This document shows, one piece after another, positions 60,624 to 64,000 of a stretch of 64,000 nucleotides of DNA. The DNA lies in NCBI RefSeq assembly GCF_036786105.1, contig NZ_DAIQRQ010000002.1:170507-234506 (forward strand), in the 5' to 3' direction. The notes beneath the pieces were generated by a model. It ran no database searches. It was not told the origin of the DNA and saw nothing but the letters and a program-made list of their open reading frames with translations. Position numbers and translations under genes: made by a program. Positions within the stretch are counted from its first letter, which is position 1. Each line of letters opens with the position of its first letter. Source of the stretch: Ohtaekwangia sp036786105 (GTDB lineage Bacteria > Bacteroidota > Bacteroidia > Cytophagales > Cyclobacteriaceae).

Positions 60624-62336
60624 ATGAAAGACAACCTTCGCAGTCAGGGATGGTTTGGGAAAGCAGGTAAAGATGGTTTCATCTACCGTGCGTGGATGAA
60701 GAACCAGGGTATTCCTGATTATGAATTTCGCGGGAAGCCGGTGATCGGTATTTGCAACACGTGGTCTGAGCTTACGCCTTGCAATGCGCACTTTCGTGAA
60801 CTGGCAGAATCTGTCAAGCGAGGTATATCGGAAGCAGGCGGATTCCCGGTAGAATTTCCGGTGATGTCGCTCGGAGAAACTTTGATTAAACCTACCGCGA
60901 TGCTATACCGGAATCTTGCCAGTATGGATGTTGAAGAATCAATACGGGCTAACCCCATCGATGGTGTGGTGTTACTCTGCGGTTGCGATAAAACGACACC
61001 GTCATTGGTGATGGGTGCCTGCAGTGTAAATATACCCACCATCGTTGTATCGGGTGGACCGATGCTTACGGGTAAATTTCAGGGACGCGATATTGGCACC
61101 AGCGATGTGTGGCGATTCAATGACGCTGTACGGTCTGGAGAGATGTTGCAGGAAGAGCTTACGGTTGCAGAGGCATGCATGTGTCGCAGTCGTGGACATT
61201 GTGCGGTGATGGGAACGGCTTCAACGATGGCTTGTATGGTAGAGTCACTTGGCCTTTCGCTTCCTGACAATGCAGCTATACCAGCGGCAGATTCGCGCAG
61301 AAAAGTGATCGCGCAGTTGTCGGGTAGCCGTATCGTTGAAATGGTGCAGCAAAATATCAGGCTCTCGGATATCCTTACGCGCAAAGCATTTGAAAACGCT
61401 ATCCGTGTAAATGCGGCCATTGGTGGCTCCACTAATTTTATTATCCATCTGCTGGCAATTGCAGGACGCATTGGTGTTCCGCTTTCACTGGAAGATTTTG
61501 ATGTACTCTCAGCCAATGTACCATTGTTGGTAAATCTGCAGCCTTCCGGAAACTTCTTTATGGAAGACCTCTATTATGCAGGCGGGCTTCCGGCTGTTAT
61601 GAAAGAATTGGACTCGCTGCTGCATGGAGATTGTATAACGGTTAACGGCAAAACGCAACGTGAGAATTATCTGAAAGCCGCCTGCTATAACCGTGATGTA
61701 ATCAGCACAATAAATGCACCGATCAGTGCATTGTCAGGAGTGGCTGTGTTAAGAGGAAACCTCTGCGAGAACGGTGCTGTAATAAAACCTTCAGCCGCCA
61801 GTTTAAAACTGATGACACACACGGGCAAAGCGGTCGTGTTTGAAGACATCGAAGACTATAAGAACAGAATTGACGATCCTGATCTGGAGGTAGATGAGAA
61901 TAGTATTCTGGTTCTGAAGAATGTTGGACCCATCGGATATCCGGGTATGCCCGAAGTAGGCAACATGGCCATTCCTAAAAAACTATTGGCGAAAGGTGTT
62001 CATGATATGGTACGCATCTCTGATGGTCGCATGAGTGGAACCGGATTCGGCACGGTAGTATTGCATGCATCACCGGAAGCAGCTTTGGGCGGAAACTTTG
62101 CTGTAGTAAAAGATGGTGATATTATTTCGCTTGATCTTGGGAAGCGTTCCCTCACGCTCATGGTATCAGACGAAGAGCTTGCCTATCGAAAGAAGCATTG
62201 GAAACCGCGCCATAAGCAATACGACCGTGGATATGTATATCTCTATCAGCAGCAAGTGGAGCAGGCACATGTAGGAGCTGACATGAAATACCTGAGAGGA
62301 GGCTCGGGCAGCGAAGTAACACGTGACTCACATTAA
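60624..62336 (+). CDS. IlvD/EDD-family sugar-acid dehydratase (arabonate/xylonate type)
   Basis: 570 aa. Iron-sulfur ligand cysteines are in GICNTWSELTPCN, GCDKTTPSLVMGA and ACMCRSRGHCAVMGTAS. The N-terminus IYRAWMKNQG and the NTWSELTPCNAHFRELAE block mark the aldonate-dehydratase branch, rather than IlvD of branched-chain synthesis. It dehydrates a pentonate or hexonate to the 2-keto-3-deoxy acid. An SDR dehydrogenase follows 9 bases later, fitting a non-phosphorylative sugar oxidation pathway. The substrate is not determined. Confidence 0.88.
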   Translation: MKDNLRSQGWFGKAGKDGFIYRAWMKNQGIPDYEFRGKPVIGICNTWSELTPCNAHFRELAESVKRGISEAGGFPVEFPVMSLGETLIKPTAMLYRNLASMDVEESIRANPIDGVVLLCGCDKTTPSLVMGACSVNIPTIVVSGGPMLTGKFQGRDIGTSDVWRFNDAVRSGEMLQEELTVAEACMCRSRGHCAVMGTASTMACMVESLGLSLPDNAAIPAADSRRKVIAQLSGSRIVEMVQQNIRLSDILTRKAFENAIRVNAAIGGSTNFIIHLLAIAGRIGVPLSLEDFDVLSANVPLLVNLQPSGNFFMEDLYYAGGLPAVMKELDSLLHGDCITVNGKTQRENYLKAACYNRDVISTINAPISALSGVAVLRGNLCENGAVIKPSAASLKLMTHTGKAVVFEDIEDYKNRIDDPDLEVDENSILVLKNVGPIGYPGMPEVGNMAIPKKLLAKGVHDMVRISDGRMSGTGFGTVVLHASPEAALGGNFAVVKDGDIISLDLGKRSLTLMVSDEELAYRKKHWKPRHKQYDRGYVYLYQQQVEQAHVGADMKYLRGGSGSEVTRDSH

Positions 62337-62345
62337 CAAACATTC

Positions 62346-63107
62346 ATGGCAACATTCAAAGATCAGGTGGCGATTGTTACCGGAGCAGGCCAGGGTATAG
62401 GTCTTGAAATATGCAGACAACTGGCGGCAGCAGGTGTTAAAGTTATATTGAACGATGTAGAACAAGCGCTGGCAGAAGAAGCTGCTGCCGATGTTCAAAA
62501 ACATCATGGTACTTGCATTGCTATAGCAGGTGATGCAGCTGACACGGTGTTCCTTGATACGATAGTGGAGGAAGCAATGCGGTATTTTGGGCGACTTGAT
62601 ATTGTTGTTGCCAATGCCGGCATTACACTCTTTGGAGAATTTCTGACCTATACTCCGGAAGATTTTAATGCTGTGATGCGTGTGAATCTTGGCGGAAGTT
62701 TTTTTCTCGCACAGGCAGCGGCACGCAAAATGATCGAACAGCAAAATGGAGGACGCATTTTGTTTATGTCGTCAGTTACCGGCCACCAGGCGCATAAAAA
62801 TCTGGCAGCGTATGGTATGAGTAAAGCAGCGCTGGAGATGCTTGCCAAGACACTAGTGGTGGAGCTATCGGAGTATAAAATTACGGTTAATGCATTGGCA
62901 CCTGGAGCCACATTAACGGAACGCACAATGCACGACAGTACTTACGAAAATACATGGTCGCGTATAACGCCAATTGGCAAGCCTGCTACTACTCAGGATA
63001 TAGCGCAGGCTGCCCTGTTCCTGGTTTCACCACAAGCAGGGCACATTACCGGGCAGTCGCTGATAATCGATGGTGGTTGGACTGTGGTGAGTCCATCGCC
63101 TTACTAG
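62346..63107 (+). CDS. Short-chain dehydrogenase/reductase, probable sugar dehydrogenase
   Basis: 253 aa, classical SDR. NAD(P)-binding TGAGQGIG (residues ~12-19); NAG in VVANAGI; catalytic Ser in MSSVTG and Tyr-x3-Lys in YGMSKAA; the C-terminal GQSLIIDGGW is typical. It shares a transcript with the sugar-acid dehydratase, so oxidation of the free sugar (or of an intermediate) is likely. The cofactor cannot be fixed from sequence alone. Confidence 0.92.
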   Translation: MATFKDQVAIVTGAGQGIGLEICRQLAAAGVKVILNDVEQALAEEAAADVQKHHGTCIAIAGDAADTVFLDTIVEEAMRYFGRLDIVVANAGITLFGEFLTYTPEDFNAVMRVNLGGSFFLAQAAARKMIEQQNGGRILFMSSVTGHQAHKNLAAYGMSKAALEMLAKTLVVELSEYKITVNALAPGATLTERTMHDSTYENTWSRITPIGKPATTQDIAQAALFLVSPQAGHITGQSLIIDGGWTVVSPSPY

Positions 63108-63118
63108 TATATATATGC

Positions 63119-63859
63119 TCAGAAGTACCGCTCATAGGTGATTCCATAGGTAAACAACAAATTCTCGCGACTGGTGGCGCTGAGTTTGTTATAGGAAAGG
63201 GCAGTGGTGACACTAATTCCTTTTTTTAATTTTATGGAAAGCGATGTGTTTGATTTGATGATATAATCTTGCCAATCGTCTAATGAATTTTGAAGAAAGT
63301 GTGAGCCTTCCAGTACAATAAATTCGCGTATGATGAATCGGAATTTTATGCGGAATGAATTTCGCGCCACTTCATATTGATTTGATCCGCCTTCCGGTAA
63401 GTCATACAAATCTCCTTTGTCATAGAGCAATCCATCGCTTAATACGATGAGCGCCTTTTTTCGATCAAGTATATTATAGCCAATACCCGCTCCGGTTTGG
63501 TATCGGTGGTTGATCTTGAGTGAGTAACTTTTCTCGAAGTTTGCCAATCCCCAATAGTAGAAGTGCGGAATAGTTTTATACCAGTTAAAGTCGAGCCCGG
63601 TATATACATCATTGTTTGAAAGAATGCTGAGTTGCTTTCCGTAGGTCCAGCTTGAAGTAGCGTTGTATGAGTAGTCTTTTTTACTGACGCTAAAGCGAAG
63701 GTTGTTCGTTAATACATAAGATGTTCCTTCATTTACTTTATTGATTGTACCGGTAGAAGCGCCGTTGATATAATAATGCGTTGTATCACTAAACTGACCA
63801 AAAGCTGTTACAGAGCAACAGTTTATTAGAAAGATAAGATATGGATACAGACACTTCAT
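63119..63859 (-). CDS. DUF481-like outer-membrane beta-barrel protein
   Basis: 246 aa with a signal peptide (ends TAFGQ). The rest is alternating strands rich in Tyr, Asn and Ser (VLTNNLRFSVSKKDYSYN, YFYWGLANFEKSYSLKIN, GAGIGYNILD) and ends FTYGITYERYF, a C-terminal Phe as expected for an outer-membrane barrel. It resembles DUF481. Function unknown. It is convergent with the SDR gene, 11 bases apart. Confidence 0.75.
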   Translation of the reverse strand: MKCLYPYLIFLINCCSVTAFGQFSDTTHYYINGASTGTINKVNEGTSYVLTNNLRFSVSKKDYSYNATSSWTYGKQLSILSNNDVYTGLDFNWYKTIPHFYYWGLANFEKSYSLKINHRYQTGAGIGYNILDRKKALIVLSDGLLYDKGDLYDLPEGGSNQYEVARNSFRIKFRFIIREFIVLEGSHFLQNSLDDWQDYIIKSNTSLSIKLKKGISVTTALSYNKLSATSRENLLFTYGITYERYF

Positions 63860-64000
63860 CCGGCAGTGTTATAAAAAAAGATGCCTGTTGGATGCAAGAT
63901 CGCAATGGCGAATCGCGAGTAAGGAAAGCGGTTACTGCATTGAGATCGTTGCTGCTTGCAGCAGGCTGACCTTTTGAGATCGTCTCTTTTTCTAAGCTGA

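Noticed and set aside
63860..64000. Possible gene running in from the right edge on the minus strand
   Set aside because: One minus-strand frame is open to the window end, but it would overlap the start of the barrel gene by about 50 bases and its translation matches nothing recognisable.
1..64000. CRISPR arrays, tRNA or rRNA genes, insertion sequences, integrases, prophage
   Set aside because: Gaps were read for regular repeats, tRNA arms, terminal inverted repeats and transposase-like frames; none was found. The 34595-35200 repeat is protein-coding.

Overview
The window comes from a Bacteroidota chromosome, most likely order Cytophagales. The signs are: a SusC/SusD pair, sigma/FecR/STN cell-surface signalling genes, many CarboxypepD_reg-like beta-sandwich modules, BatD, DUF5686 and DUF4254 proteins, an elongasome block led by purH, promoters of the TAnnTTTG type, and starts that mostly lack Shine-Dalgarno sequences. 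No rRNA, tRNA, CRISPR array, insertion sequence or prophage was seen. One run of 100 N at 41600-41699 is an assembly gap that cuts the 3' end of queG.

Layout. 1-4.7 kb: the 3' end of a lipocalin-like gene, a 642-aa membrane protein that fuses three lipid-enzyme-like modules, a methionine/glutamine aminotransferase and an omega-amidase. 4.8-12.4 kb: purH, then the cell-elongation genes mreB-mreC-mreD-mrdA-rodA. 12.4-14.5 kb (minus strand): frr, pyrH and a biotin carrier protein. 14.6-18.2 kb: a TPP riboswitch ahead of a TonB-dependent receptor, then a UbiA prenyltransferase. 18.2-20.3 kb: selD and mnmH, for selenouridine in tRNA. 20.4-25.2 kb (minus): a sigma factor and zinc-type anti-sigma followed by gmk, nadD and a DUF5686 outer-membrane protein. 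25.2-29.2 kb: a vWA protein divergent from a second sigma factor and an unusual multi-domain anti-sigma-like protein. 29.2-30.2 kb: a copper-storage-like four-helix protein, a 55-aa protein and a SemiSWEET sugar transporter. 30.6-34.1 kb: glutamate dehydrogenase, phosphatidylserine decarboxylase and a fatty acid desaturase. 34.1-37.6 kb (minus): sigma factor, FecR, and an STN-domain protein whose body is a 16-residue repeat array rather than a TonB receptor.

37.7-41.9 kb: a thiamine-pyrophosphokinase-like protein, DUF4254, a GT9 glycosyltransferase, a HAD hydrolase, queG and a 61-aa conserved protein. 42-48 kb: BatD, aroC, a BamA/TamA-like barrel, a dicarboxylate/amino-acid symporter and an Nfu iron-sulfur carrier. 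48-53 kb: a SusD/SusC pair with no local enzymes. 53-58 kb: rpmA and rplU, then nrdB-nrdA, a class Ia ribonucleotide reductase of eukaryotic type whose leader carries DnaA-box sequences. 58-64 kb: an OmpA/PD40 protein, a DUF3052-like protein, an IlvD/EDD sugar-acid dehydratase with an SDR dehydrogenase, and a DUF481-like barrel.

Most of the window is housekeeping. The parts that stand out are the sigma-FecR-STN operon that ends in a solenoid/barrel protein (34.1-37.6 kb), the three-module lipid-enzyme fusion (641-2569), and the chimeric anti-sigma protein divergent from the vWA gene (25.2-29.2 kb). All functions are read from motifs and family memory; no database search was possible.
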